From contig NC_017030.1 of NCBI RefSeq assembly GCF_000255295.1, forward strand, positions 2,480,001-2,544,000: a stretch of DNA of 64,000 nt. The letters are read 5' to 3'. The notes under the pieces were generated by a model. It was not told where the DNA came from. It saw only the letters and a program-made list of their open reading frames with translations, and made no database searches. Positions 55,028 through 62,496 of this stretch are shown here, in pieces. A program made the translations under genes and the position numbers. This DNA comes from Corallococcus coralloides DSM 2259. GTDB taxonomy: Bacteria; Myxococcota; Myxococcia; Myxococcales; Myxococcaceae. Position 1 is the first letter of the stretch, and the number at the start of each line of letters is the position of its first letter.

Positions 55028-55237
55028 CTAGAAGCAGGTGCAGGCCGCCTTGTAACACTTGCCCAGGCGGAAGCCCTTCGCCACACAGCTGGCGTTGCAC
55101 TCCTCGGCGTAGCACTCCACCTGCGACGCTTCCGCGGTCGCGGGCGTGGACAGCGCCAGCGTGGCGCCAAAGGAAACGAACGCACCCGCGCCCATCGCGA
55201 ACAGCACCCGGCCCGCCTTCTTCAACGACGTCATCAT
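55028..55237 (-). CDS. Precursor of a defensin-like CS-alpha-beta peptide
   Basis: 69 residues from ATG ATG at 55237, with a GGGAGA Shine-Dalgarno 5 nt upstream. Residues 1-38 form a classic signal peptide (two Lys, hydrophobic core VLFAMGAGAFVSFGATLAL, then ATAEA as cleavage site). The mature part (about residues 39-69) has six Cys: C42-x4-C47-x3-C51-x9-C61-x4-C66-x-C68, which includes CxxxC (CNASC), GxC (G59-K60-C61) and CxC (CTC), the invertebrate CS-alpha-beta defensin pattern. Defensin-like peptides have been described before in myxobacteria (Anaeromyxobacter AdDLP). The net charge of the mature part is near neutral to slightly positive. The gene starts 52 bp after the end of the sugar dehydrogenase gene. 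Antimicrobial function is inference. Confidence 0.78.
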   Translation of the reverse strand: MMTSLKKAGRVLFAMGAGAFVSFGATLALSTPATAEASQVECYAEECNASCVAKGFRLGKCYKAACTCF

Positions 55238-55289
55238 GTGTGTCTCCCGGTGAGGATGTTTCGGCTTGAAGCATACCTCACCCGGAAAT

Positions 55290-56507
55290 TCATGGAGTCC
55301 CCGGAGTGAGCTTCCACAGGCGGCCGTTCGAATCGTCCGTGAGCAGATAGAGCGCGCCGTCGGGTCCCTGGACCACCTCGCGGATCCGCGCGTTGCGCTC
55401 CGTGAGCAGGTGCTCCTCGCCGACCACGCGGTCGTCCTTCAGGACCAGCCGCACCAGCGCCTGGCTGGATAGACCGCCGATGAAGAAGTTCCCCTTCCAC
55501 TCCGGAAAGAGCGCCCCCGAGTAGATCGTGAGCCCCGAGGGCGAGATGACCGGATCCCAATAATAGACAGGCTGCTCCATGCCCGCGGCCTGCGTCGTCT
55601 TGTGGATGGGCGCGCCCGAGTACTCCTCGCCATAGCCAATCGTGGGCCAGCCGTAGTCCTTGCCGGCCTCCGGACGGTTGAGCTCATCGCCTCCGCGCGG
55701 CCCCATCTCGACAATCCAGAGGCGCTGCTGGGCGTCCAGGGCCGCGGAGAGGATGTTGCGGTGTCCGGAGGACCAGATCTCCGGCCGGGCGTCCTTCCTG
55801 CCCACGAAGGGGTTGTCCTGGGGGATGGAGCCATCCGGATTGATACGGACGACCTTTCCGAAGTCGCTCTTGAGGTCCTGCGCCTGGACGCGGCCGGGGA
55901 GGATGGAGCGCTCGCCGAGCGTGACGAAGAGCTTGCCATCCGGCGTGAAGACGAGCCGTCCGCCCGCGTGCAGCGTGGACTCGAGCGTGGGCTGCATGCG
56001 GAAGATGACCTGGAGGCCCTCGATGCGCGGCTTCGGGCCGTCCACCAGCTTCGCGCGCGCCACCGCGAGCCCGTTGCCGCCCTCGCGCGGCTCGTAATAG
56101 GTCCAGTAGATGAGCCCGCTCTTCGCGTAGTCCGGCCCCACCTCCACGTCGAGCAGCCCGCCCTGTCCCCGGCCGTCCACCTTGGGGAGGCCCGCCACCG
56201 GGGGCGACTTCTTGCCCGCGGCGGTGACGATGAAGAGCTTGCCCGTGGGCTTCTCCGTGACGAGGAAGCGGCCATCCGGCAGGAACGCGATGGCCCACGG
56301 CTTGTTGAAGCCCGAGGCGATCTCCGTCACCACGATGGGCGTGCGCGTCTTCACCGCCGGAGCGCGCGTCTGCTGCGGGAACGCGGGCTTGAACTCCGGG
56401 ACGTTCGGGGGCGCGGTCTCCAGCGGCTGGGGCTTCTGGGCCTGGGCTTCGGGGGCGGCGCTCAGCAGGAGGGAGGCGAGGAACGAGGTCACGAGTCCAT
56501 GGCGCAT
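55290..56507 (-). CDS. PQQ-dependent sugar dehydrogenase-like protein (YliI/Asd type)
   Basis: 405 residues from ATG at 56507 (GGAGAG upstream). Signal peptide 1-23. Motifs of the six-bladed sugar dehydrogenase family: [88 protein letters not shown] and [20 protein letters not shown] and Ca-binding residues are expected in these blades, and the family oxidises sugars in the periplasm. Cofactor use here is inferred from the family. The defensin-like gene follows on the same strand after 52 bp. Confidence 0.85.
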   Translation of the reverse strand: MRHGLVTSFLASLLLSAAPEAQAQKPQPLETAPPNVPEFKPAFPQQTRAPAVKTRTPIVVTEIASGFNKPWAIAFLPDGRFLVTEKPTGKLFIVTAAGKKSPPVAGLPKVDGRGQGGLLDVEVGPDYAKSGLIYWTYYEPREGGNGLAVARAKLVDGPKPRIEGLQVIFRMQPTLESTLHAGGRLVFTPDGKLFVTLGERSILPGRVQAQDLKSDFGKVVRINPDGSIPQDNPFVGRKDARPEIWSSGHRNILSAALDAQQRLWIVEMGPRGGDELNRPEAGKDYGWPTIGYGEEYSGAPIHKTTQAAGMEQPVYYWDPVISPSGLTIYSGALFPEWKGNFFIGGLSSQALVRLVLKDDRVVGEEHLLTERNARIREVVQGPDGALYLLTDDSNGRLWKLTPGTP

Positions 56508-56538
56508 GGGCTGACTCTCCGCCGGGACGGGCGGGACG

Positions 56539-57711
56539 TCACCCGTCGATGGACATGCGTTGCGCCTCTTCGTTGCCTGGGTGAACAGTCGCGGCGCCGC
56601 CCACGGTGAAATCAATCACCCGGTCCCACATCGCCCGGAACTGCGGCTCCTGGAAGTGGGAGCCTGACTTCAGCCAGCTGATGTACTCCGGGGGCTGGTC
56701 GAAGTGGCCCATGACGTCCATGTGGTCCCCCTTCGCGACGTGGAGGACCTCTCCCCAGACCTGGGCGCGGCTCGGGACGATGCCGTCGCTCTTGGATTCG
56801 AACCTCCTGCCGAGGACATCCTGGAGGGCCTGGGTCTGGGCCGGCGTGCGCTCGGGAATCTGGAGCTCCCGGGACAAGGGCGCGCTCTTCGCATACAGGA
56901 AGGCGAAGAGTCCGTTCAGGAGCGCGTCCGGGGTGAGCAGCAGGTGCAGGGACAGCCTGGGCGGCGGCGCGCCCGTGACGACGCAGCCGTAGCGCACGTC
57001 CTCCCGGTCCGCCGTGTCCGCGTTGAAGCCCCGCATGCGGACCGGCATGAGGTCCTGGATGAGCGCCTGGTTCTCGCCCACCTGGCCGAAGAACCGGATG
57101 AGGTCCTCGCGCTCGGCCTCGGAGAGGTCCGCCGTCAGCCGGACGACTTGATTGAAGAGGTTGGGCGGCAGCTTCGCCTCTTCGCTCCGCAGGACGAGCC
57201 AGTAGCACGCCTGCAGCGCGGCGGTCCGCAAGGGCATGGCCTTGCGGTGCAGGGTGAGGAAGGTGAAGAGCCACAGGTAGCGCAGCAGCGTCTTCCCCAC
57301 GCCGCCCTGGTCGAAGTAGCTGGCCAGCGGGGTGCCGTGATGCGGCGTGGCGATGGTCACGACCGAGCGGACGCGCTTCACGAAGTCCGGAGCCTCCCGC
57401 GCCATGCGCGGTGAGACGACACTGCGCGCATCCAACCCGCCCGTGGAGTGCCCGACGAGGTGGAGCTGCGCGTCGTCCTCGTTCGCGGTCCGTGCCATCT
57501 CCCGGAACACGTCGCGGGCCCGCGCCTCCAGCCCGGCGGTGGGGGCGGAGGCGATGGCGTGCACCCGCGCATCGATGCCGCGCTCGTGGAAGCGCTGCTC
57601 GAGCAGACGGGGGACGTTCTGGAAGTAGGCGATGCGCTCCGTTTCCTTGTCACCCATCTGGGTGAAGCCAAAGAAGCCGGGGACCAGATAGACGCGGTGC
57701 CGGTTTGCCAT
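56539..57711 (-). CDS. Triacylglycerol lipase/esterase-like alpha/beta hydrolase
   Basis: 390 residues from ATG at 57711; the frame continues upstream over Arg/Trp-rich shadow sequence, so the ATG is preferred although the Shine-Dalgarno is weak. Lipase features: [12 protein letters not shown] (oxyanion strand), [14 protein letters not shown] (GHSxGG elbow with catalytic Ser), [15 protein letters not shown] (family block following the elbow) and the late His in [13 protein letters not shown]. There is no signal peptide. The substrate is unknown. It lies 31 bp upstream of the sugar dehydrogenase gene, so they may be cotranscribed. Confidence 0.8.
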   Translation of the reverse strand: MANRHRVYLVPGFFGFTQMGDKETERIAYFQNVPRLLEQRFHERGIDARVHAIASAPTAGLEARARDVFREMARTANEDDAQLHLVGHSTGGLDARSVVSPRMAREAPDFVKRVRSVVTIATPHHGTPLASYFDQGGVGKTLLRYLWLFTFLTLHRKAMPLRTAALQACYWLVLRSEEAKLPPNLFNQVVRLTADLSEAEREDLIRFFGQVGENQALIQDLMPVRMRGFNADTADREDVRYGCVVTGAPPPRLSLHLLLTPDALLNGLFAFLYAKSAPLSRELQIPERTPAQTQALQDVLGRRFESKSDGIVPSRAQVWGEVLHVAKGDHMDVMGHFDQPPEYISWLKSGSHFQEPQFRAMWDRVIDFTVGGAATVHPGNEEAQRMSIDG

Positions 57712-57808
57712 GGGGCAATCCTGGCAAGCCTCACGTGAGGACAGCCCCCGACGCCGGGGAGGGGTCAATGTGCAGTCTCCAACCCCTGACCCGGAATGTC
57801 TGTCTGGA

Positions 57809-58477
57809 CTACTGGGTGATGATGTCCGTGTACTCGCTGCCGCTGATGGAGTTGCGCCACTTGGAGGAGAAGCCCAGCGCGTGCTGCGGATCCACCACGT
57901 GGGGCGCGGCCTCCTTTGCCACCTCCAGGCGGGTAATCTCATTGTTGAACAGGTCCAACACCATGCCGAACTGCACCGCGGTCAGGTAGACGCGCTTGAG
58001 CATCTTCTCCGCCTTCTCCTGGCGGACGATCTCGTTGCTCTCGCTCTTGAGCGACTGGTAGAAGCCGCTCCAGGTGGAGGCGTCCATCGGGAACTGCCCA
58101 TCCCGCCGCATCATGCAGCCCTCGTCCGAACGCGTGCCACAGTCGCGGTGAGAGGGCTCGGCGGCCATCTCCGGCCGGGAGTCCATCCGGGGCTCCCGGC
58201 GCGTCTCGGTCGTCCGGGTCTCGCGGTGCTCGCTGTGGCTCTCCGACTCCATCGTTCCACCCGTCATGCGCACGTCCATCCGGGCGCCGCCGCCGCGCAC
58301 CTTCACGGTGGTCGTCTCCTCGCCATCCACGTTCGTCGTGGTCTTCATCTTGATGCGCGCGGAGGGCATGTCCTGATCATCGATGTCCACCTGCATGTTG
58401 AACTCCGCGTCCTGCGCGAAGCTGGCGGACGAAACGAACAGGGACGAAACGAGCGCGGCACGGACGATGCGATTCAT
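57809..58477 (-). CDS. DUF4476 domain secreted protein
   Basis: 222 residues. Signal peptide 1-21 (ending SFA). The middle is rich in Thr/Arg/Glu with MESESHSEHRETRTTETRREP, a charged, probably disordered linker. The C-terminal part (about 120-222; FYQSLKSESNEIVRQEKAEKMLKRVYLTAVQFGMVLDLFNNEITRLEVAKEAAPHVVDPQ) follows the DUF4476 pattern of four helices, with its conserved LF...RLE.AK. It contains two Cys (DCGTRSDEGCMM). Function unknown. Likely own transcript. Confidence 0.75.
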   Translation of the reverse strand: MNRIVRAALVSSLFVSSASFAQDAEFNMQVDIDDQDMPSARIKMKTTTNVDGEETTTVKVRGGGARMDVRMTGGTMESESHSEHRETRTTETRREPRMDSRPEMAAEPSHRDCGTRSDEGCMMRRDGQFPMDASTWSGFYQSLKSESNEIVRQEKAEKMLKRVYLTAVQFGMVLDLFNNEITRLEVAKEAAPHVVDPQHALGFSSKWRNSISGSEYTDIITQ

Positions 58478-58626
58478 GTGAAGACCTGGTGGGAAACGGG
58501 TTCGGTGCGGTCGGTACGCTCAAGCGTTCCCGCCGCCGTGCCATCTCCACGCACCGTCCGCGCATTTATTCACAGGAAACGCACGGCGCGGCCGAGCAGG
58601 CCCAGACTCATTGTCTGAGAAAAGCA

Positions 58627-58668
58627 GAGCCCCGGCGATCCACGCTGAACGCGGGATCGCCGAGGCTC
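58627..58668 (-). terminator. Rho-independent terminator of the carbonic anhydrase gene
   Basis: GAGCCCCGGCGATCC pairs with GGATCGCCGAGGCTC (15 bp, one mismatch, 12-nt loop). On the minus strand the stem is followed by TGCTTTTCT, a U-tract. It lies 28 bp after the stop at 58697. Confidence 0.85.
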
Positions 58669-58696
58669 GGTGCTGCCTGGGATGCTTGGTGCTGCC

Positions 58697-59395
58697 TTAC
58701 TGGACGGCGCGCAGCGCGGGCGGCTCTTCGGACAGCGACGTCAGGAGCCGATCACCCTCGGTCTCATCGATGGGCACGAAGCGGCCCAGGTCGGCCCGGT
58801 AGGCGTGAACCTGCGCCGCCCCGATGTCGAACCACCAGCCGTGCAGCCGCAGCGTTCCCGCCGCGAGCCGGTCGCGCACGATGGGGTAGGTCTTCAGGTG
58901 CTCCAGCTGCTCGAGGACGTTCAGCTGGGAGAGGCGGTCCGCGTCCGGCAGCCCCTCGCCCACCTTGGAGTTGCTCTCACGCAGCTTCTTCATCGAGGGC
59001 GTTCCGTGCGCGAGCCACTGCTCGAGGTTCGGGGCGCCGTCCACGGTGCCGCCGGCCAGGATGGCCTTCATCGCGCCGCAGCTCGAGTGTCCGCAGACCA
59101 CGACGTCCTCGATGGGCAGGAAGCCCAGGGAGAATTCGATGGCCGCCGCCTCTCCGCGGTCCGCCGAGGGCTGACCGCCCGGCTTGGCCGGCGGAACGAG
59201 GTTGCCCACGTTGCGCACGGTGAAGAGGTCACCGGGGTCCGTGGAGACGAGCAGGTTCGGCACCACGCGGCTGTCCGAGCAGCTGATGAAGAGGCAGTCC
59301 GGGGACTGACCCTTCGCGAGCCGCGCGAAGGTCGCCCGGTACGAGGGCAGGGTGTGGCGCTGGAAATCGAGCAGGCCTCGGATGAGCTTCTTCAC
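58697..59395 (-). CDS. Beta-class carbonic anhydrase
   Basis: 232 residues from GTG at 59395. Zinc ligands and active site are present: C39-x-D41-x-R43 (CSDSR), H103-x2-C106 (GHSSCGAM), and the Gln-less N-terminal helix FQRHTLPSYRATFARLA. It interconverts CO2 and bicarbonate with zinc. The GTG start overlaps the stop of the sulP gene by 4 nt (GTGA), so the two are translationally coupled and act together: SulP as bicarbonate or anion carrier and the enzyme to convert it. A strong terminator follows. Confidence 0.93.
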   Translation of the reverse strand: MKKLIRGLLDFQRHTLPSYRATFARLAKGQSPDCLFISCSDSRVVPNLLVSTDPGDLFTVRNVGNLVPPAKPGGQPSADRGEAAAIEFSLGFLPIEDVVVCGHSSCGAMKAILAGGTVDGAPNLEQWLAHGTPSMKKLRESNSKVGEGLPDADRLSQLNVLEQLEHLKTYPIVRDRLAAGTLRLHGWWFDIGAAQVHAYRADLGRFVPIDETEGDRLLTSLSEEPPALRAVQ

Positions 59396-60963
59396 TGCAC
59401 ACCTCCGGGAGAGAGAGTCGAAACGTGATGAACGGGGGAGGAAGGGGATGAGGCGGCAGGCCCCGTGGCGAGCGCCGCACGGGCGCTGCGCCGGGTCCAG
59501 ACGTCCTCGAGCGGCTCCATTCTCACGGAGCCACCCGTCTTGCGATGCGTGTCAGCCCAGCTCTCGAGTGCCTCGAAGCCGGAGTGGTCGAGCGTGTTCA
59601 CCGCCACGTCCACCTCAACCTTCGCGCCCGACGGAATCTTCGCGAGCGCCGTCGAAAGCTTCGGCACTCCGACGAACGTCAGCGCTCCGCTGATGCAGAC
59701 CTGGTGGACGCCCTTGTCGGCGTGGATCTCCACGCGCACCTGGCCCAGCTGCCACAGGAGCCGGAGGATGGCCGCGCCGAGTCCCAGACCGATGCCCGCG
59801 AGCAGGTTGATGCCCACCACGCCGGCCACGGTGATGAGGTAGACGGGCAGCTCACCGCGGTGCCGCAGCTCCCGGATGTGGGCGAGGTTCACGAGCTTCA
59901 GGCCCACGTGCACGAGCAGGCCCGCGAGCACCGTTAGGGGCACGTAGGCCGCGAGGCTCCCCAGCAGGGTGATGAAGGCGAGCATCCACACCGCGTGCAT
60001 GATCGCCGACCAGCGCGTCTTCGCGCCGGCGTTGATGTTCGCCGCGCTGCGCACGATGACGCCCGTGATGGGCAGACCGCCGAGCAGACCGGAGACGGTG
60101 TTCGCCACGCCCTGCGCGAGCAGCTCGCGATCCAGGTTCGCCCGCGGGCCGGTGTGGAGCTTGTCGGTCGCCACCGCGCTCAAGAGCGACTCGGCGCTCG
60201 CCACGAGCGCGAGGGAGAACACGGCCACGGCGAAGGCGCCCCACATGGAGCCTTCCGGAAGGGACGGCAGCTTGATGGCGGACAGGGCATCCGCCGCCAG
60301 CTGCACCCGGGCCACGTCCGCGTTCATCACCGCCGCGACCACGGTCCCGCCCAAGACCGCCACCAGCGGCCCCGGGACCTTCTTCAGCCGGCCGTTCGGC
60401 AGGAACCCCCACGCGATGAGGATTCCCAGCGTCATCAGGCCCAGCAGCGTGGCCGCGCCATGGAGGTTGAGGATCTGTCCGGGCAGCTCCCGGATGTTGT
60501 TCCAGGCATTGCTCTGCGGAGAGCCACCCAGAACGATGTGGACCTGCCCCAGCACGATGAGAATGCCGATGCCCGCGAGCATGCCGTGGATCACGGCCGG
60601 CGAGATGGCCAGCGCCGAACGCGCGACCTTCAGCCCGCCGAGCGCCACCTGCACGAGTCCCGCCGCGGCCACCGCCGCGCACGTCACGGCGAAGCCCAGC
60701 TGCTGGATGAAACCAAAGACCATCACCGCGAGGCCCGCCGCGGGGCCGCTCACCAGAAGCGGCACGCCACCCAGGAAGCCCACCACGAGGCCTCCCACGA
60801 CGCCGGCAATGAGGCCCGCCATGATGGGCGCTCCAGAGGCGAGCGCGATGCCCATACACAGGGGCAGGGCCACCAGGAACACCACCAGCGAAGCTGGCAA
60901 ATCCGAAGCGAGGATCGCCTTCAACGAAGGCCTCGCCTCTGCTGCCTTTACATCCGAAGTCAT
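59392..60963 (-). CDS. SulP family anion transporter (likely bicarbonate) with STAS domain
   Basis: 523 residues from ATG at 60963 (GGGAGC upstream; longer frame without signal rejected). About 11-12 transmembrane helices with SulP features (ASDLPASLVVFLVALPLCMGIALASGAPIMAGLIAGVVGG; GMLAGIGILIVLGQVHIVLGGSP; GGLPITGVIVRSAANINAGAKTRWSAIMHA), and a C-terminal STAS domain (about 425-500; VCISGALTFVGVPKLSTALAKIPSGAKVEVDVAVNTLDHSGFEAL). The coupled carbonic anhydrase gene points to bicarbonate (BicA-like) rather than sulfate, by known SulP-CA pairs. Expression is probably from the sigma-54 promoter at 61026-61040. Confidence 0.88.
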   Translation of the reverse strand: MTSDVKAAEARPSLKAILASDLPASLVVFLVALPLCMGIALASGAPIMAGLIAGVVGGLVVGFLGGVPLLVSGPAAGLAVMVFGFIQQLGFAVTCAAVAAAGLVQVALGGLKVARSALAISPAVIHGMLAGIGILIVLGQVHIVLGGSPQSNAWNNIRELPGQILNLHGAATLLGLMTLGILIAWGFLPNGRLKKVPGPLVAVLGGTVVAAVMNADVARVQLAADALSAIKLPSLPEGSMWGAFAVAVFSLALVASAESLLSAVATDKLHTGPRANLDRELLAQGVANTVSGLLGGLPITGVIVRSAANINAGAKTRWSAIMHAVWMLAFITLLGSLAAYVPLTVLAGLLVHVGLKLVNLAHIRELRHRGELPVYLITVAGVVGINLLAGIGLGLGAAILRLLWQLGQVRVEIHADKGVHQVCISGALTFVGVPKLSTALAKIPSGAKVEVDVAVNTLDHSGFEALESWADTHRKTGGSVRMEPLEDVWTRRSARAALATGPAASSPSSPVHHVSTLSPGGVQ

Positions 60964-61025
60964 TGCTTGAGCTCCCCTGTCAGCTGTCACGCCACACCAG
61001 GGATTGGCGTGACAGGGGGGGCTAC

Positions 61026-61040
61026 GCAATCGTTGTGCCA
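61026..61040 (-). promoter_or_regulatory. Sigma-54 promoter (-24/-12) of sulP-carbonic anhydrase
   Basis: Minus strand TGGCAC-AACGAT-TGC matches the consensus TGGCAC-N5-TTGC exactly, with GG and GC 10 nt apart (TGGCACAACGATTGC). The start site would fall near 61014, leaving a leader of about 50 nt to the sulP ATG at 60963. This is the only element of its kind that I find in the window, and it sits right after an NtrC-type regulator gene. Confidence 0.85.
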
Positions 61041-61085
61041 GCCAGCTCCAGACACTTCCCGTCGAGGGCGGGAGGCCTCGGGACG

Positions 61086-61139
61086 GGGCGATGAAAGAAT
61101 CTTGAAGCCCGTGGCCCGGGCGATGAACGAATTTTAAAG
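61086..61139 (-). promoter_or_regulatory. Two direct repeats, likely enhancer sites for the NtrC-type regulator
   Basis: Two 22-bp direct repeats at 61086-61107 and 61118-61139 share GGGCGATGAA-N-GAAT-N-TT-N-AAG (19 of 22 identical by eye). Their period is 32 bp, close to three DNA turns, so they would lie on one face. They are about 46-100 bp upstream of the -24 element, in the usual range for sigma-54 activator binding, and 5 bp beyond the regulator stop codon. A site for the adjacent regulator is inferred. Confidence 0.7.
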
Positions 61140-61143
61140 TCCT

Positions 61144-62496
61144 TCACTCCGAGGGCGGGTTCTCCTCCAGGCGGCGGAGGAAGGTCGGATAGGACAAGCC
61201 CAGTGCGCGGGCCGCCTCCATGCGCCTGCCCCCGAGCTGCTCGAGCACGTGCCGGACATAGAGCCGCTCCACTTCATCGAGCGGGCGGGGTGGGCCTGAG
61301 ACGGAGAAGGCATTGGGGTCGACCGCGGCCGGCGCGCCGCCCCCCTTGGCGAGCGACTGCAGCTCGAGCGCGGGGCCGAGCTCGAGCACGAGCGCCCGCT
61401 CGAGCACGTTGCGCAGCTCGCGGACATTGCCGGGGAAGGGATAGCTCACCAGGCGCTCCTCCGCGGCGGGGGAGAAGGGGACCGGGCGCCGTCCGAGCTC
61501 CGAGCAGAGCTCCTGCACGAGCGTGCGCGCGAGCGGCAGCACGTCCTCGCGGCGCTCGCGCAAGGGGGGCACGTCCACCCGGAACACGCTGAGCCGGAAG
61601 AGGAGGTCCTCGCGAAAGCGTCCGGCGGTGACCTCCGCTTCGAGGTCCTTGTTGGTGGCGGCGACAATCCGGGCGGTGCTCGTGAGCTCCGTCATGCCAC
61701 CGAGTCGCCGGAAGGCCCCCTTGTCTAGAAAGGTGAGCAGCTTGGCCTGGAGCGCGAGCGGCAGCTCCCCCACCTCGTCGAGGAAGAGGAGCCCATCGCT
61801 CGCGAGCTCCACGAGCCCGCGCCTGGCCGTCTTCGCATCCGTGAAGGCGCCGCGCTCGTGACCGAAGAGCTCGCTCTCCATCATCGTGTCCGGGAGCGCG
61901 GCGCAGTTGATCTGCACGAAGGCCCCCTGCTTCTGGCGCAAGGCATGGAGATGGCGGGCGAGCACCGCCTTCCCCGTTCCGGTCTCCCCGAGCAGCAGGA
62001 CGGGACTTCGCGGCGTGGTGGCGATCCGCTCCAGCATCTGGAGGGTCCGCTGCATCGCTGGCGAGCGGGACTCCGCCATCCGATGCCGTCCTTCGAGGAC
62101 GCTCTCGGCCTGGCGCAGCCGTTCCTGGAGCTGGAGGTCGCTGGCCGCGCGGCGCGCGCGCATCACCAGGTCGTCGATCTCGACCGGTTTGCTCAGGTAG
62201 TCGCGAGCCCCCGCCCGGATGGCTTCGACGGCGCTCTCGATATCGCCGTGCGCGGTCACCATCAGCACGACGGTCGTCGGAAGCTGGGCACGCAGCTCGG
62301 GCAGGAAGACGAGCCCATCTCCGTCCGGCAGTCTCCGGTCCAGCACGACGAGGTCGGGCGCCTCGGCGGCGAGCGCGACGCGGGTCTCATGCAGCGAGCG
62401 CGCGACCCGGACGCGGAAACCCTCCTGGCTCAGCATGGAGGCCGCGAGCGAGGAGAAGGTCCTGTCGTCATCGACGAGCAGCAGGGAGGTGCTCAT
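61144..62496 (-). CDS. NtrC-family sigma-54-dependent response regulator
   Basis: 450 residues. Receiver with phospho-acceptor D53 (LVVLDRRLP) and K103; AAA+ domain with Walker A GETGTGKA (170-177, Lys present), the sigma-54 contact loop as GAFTDA (216-221; one substitution in GAFTGA), Walker B LLFLDEVGELPL and R-finger region; and a Fis-type helix-turn-helix at the C-terminus (EAARALGLSYPTFLRRLEE). It works as an enhancer-binding activator. The ATG overlaps the kinase stop (ATGA). The sigma-54 promoter of sulP lies directly downstream, so it is the obvious target. Confidence 0.92.
   Translation of the reverse strand: MSTSLLLVDDDRTFSSLAASMLSQEGFRVRVARSLHETRVALAAEAPDLVVLDRRLPDGDGLVFLPELRAQLPTTVVLMVTAHGDIESAVEAIRAGARDYLSKPVEIDDLVMRARRAASDLQLQERLRQAESVLEGRHRMAESRSPAMQRTLQMLERIATTPRSPVLLLGETGTGKAVLARHLHALRQKQGAFVQINCAALPDTMMESELFGHERGAFTDAKTARRGLVELASDGLLFLDEVGELPLALQAKLLTFLDKGAFRRLGGMTELTSTARIVAATNKDLEAEVTAGRFREDLLFRLSVFRVDVPPLRERREDVLPLARTLVQELCSELGRRPVPFSPAAEERLVSYPFPGNVRELRNVLERALVLELGPALELQSLAKGGGAPAAVDPNAFSVSGPPRPLDEVERLYVRHVLEQLGGRRMEAARALGLSYPTFLRRLEENPPSE

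Noticed and set aside
55248..55282. Hairpin (GGTGAGG/CCTCACC, 20-nt loop) next to the Shine-Dalgarno of the defensin-like gene, as a riboregulator or thermometer
   Set aside because: Only 7 bp and a large loop; it could equally be a weak terminator of the preceding gene. I do not claim regulation.
61026..61040. Whether the sigma-54 match could be chance
   Set aside because: A chance match was considered and set aside, because the -24 and -12 boxes, their spacing, the position and the adjacent regulator and repeats all agree.
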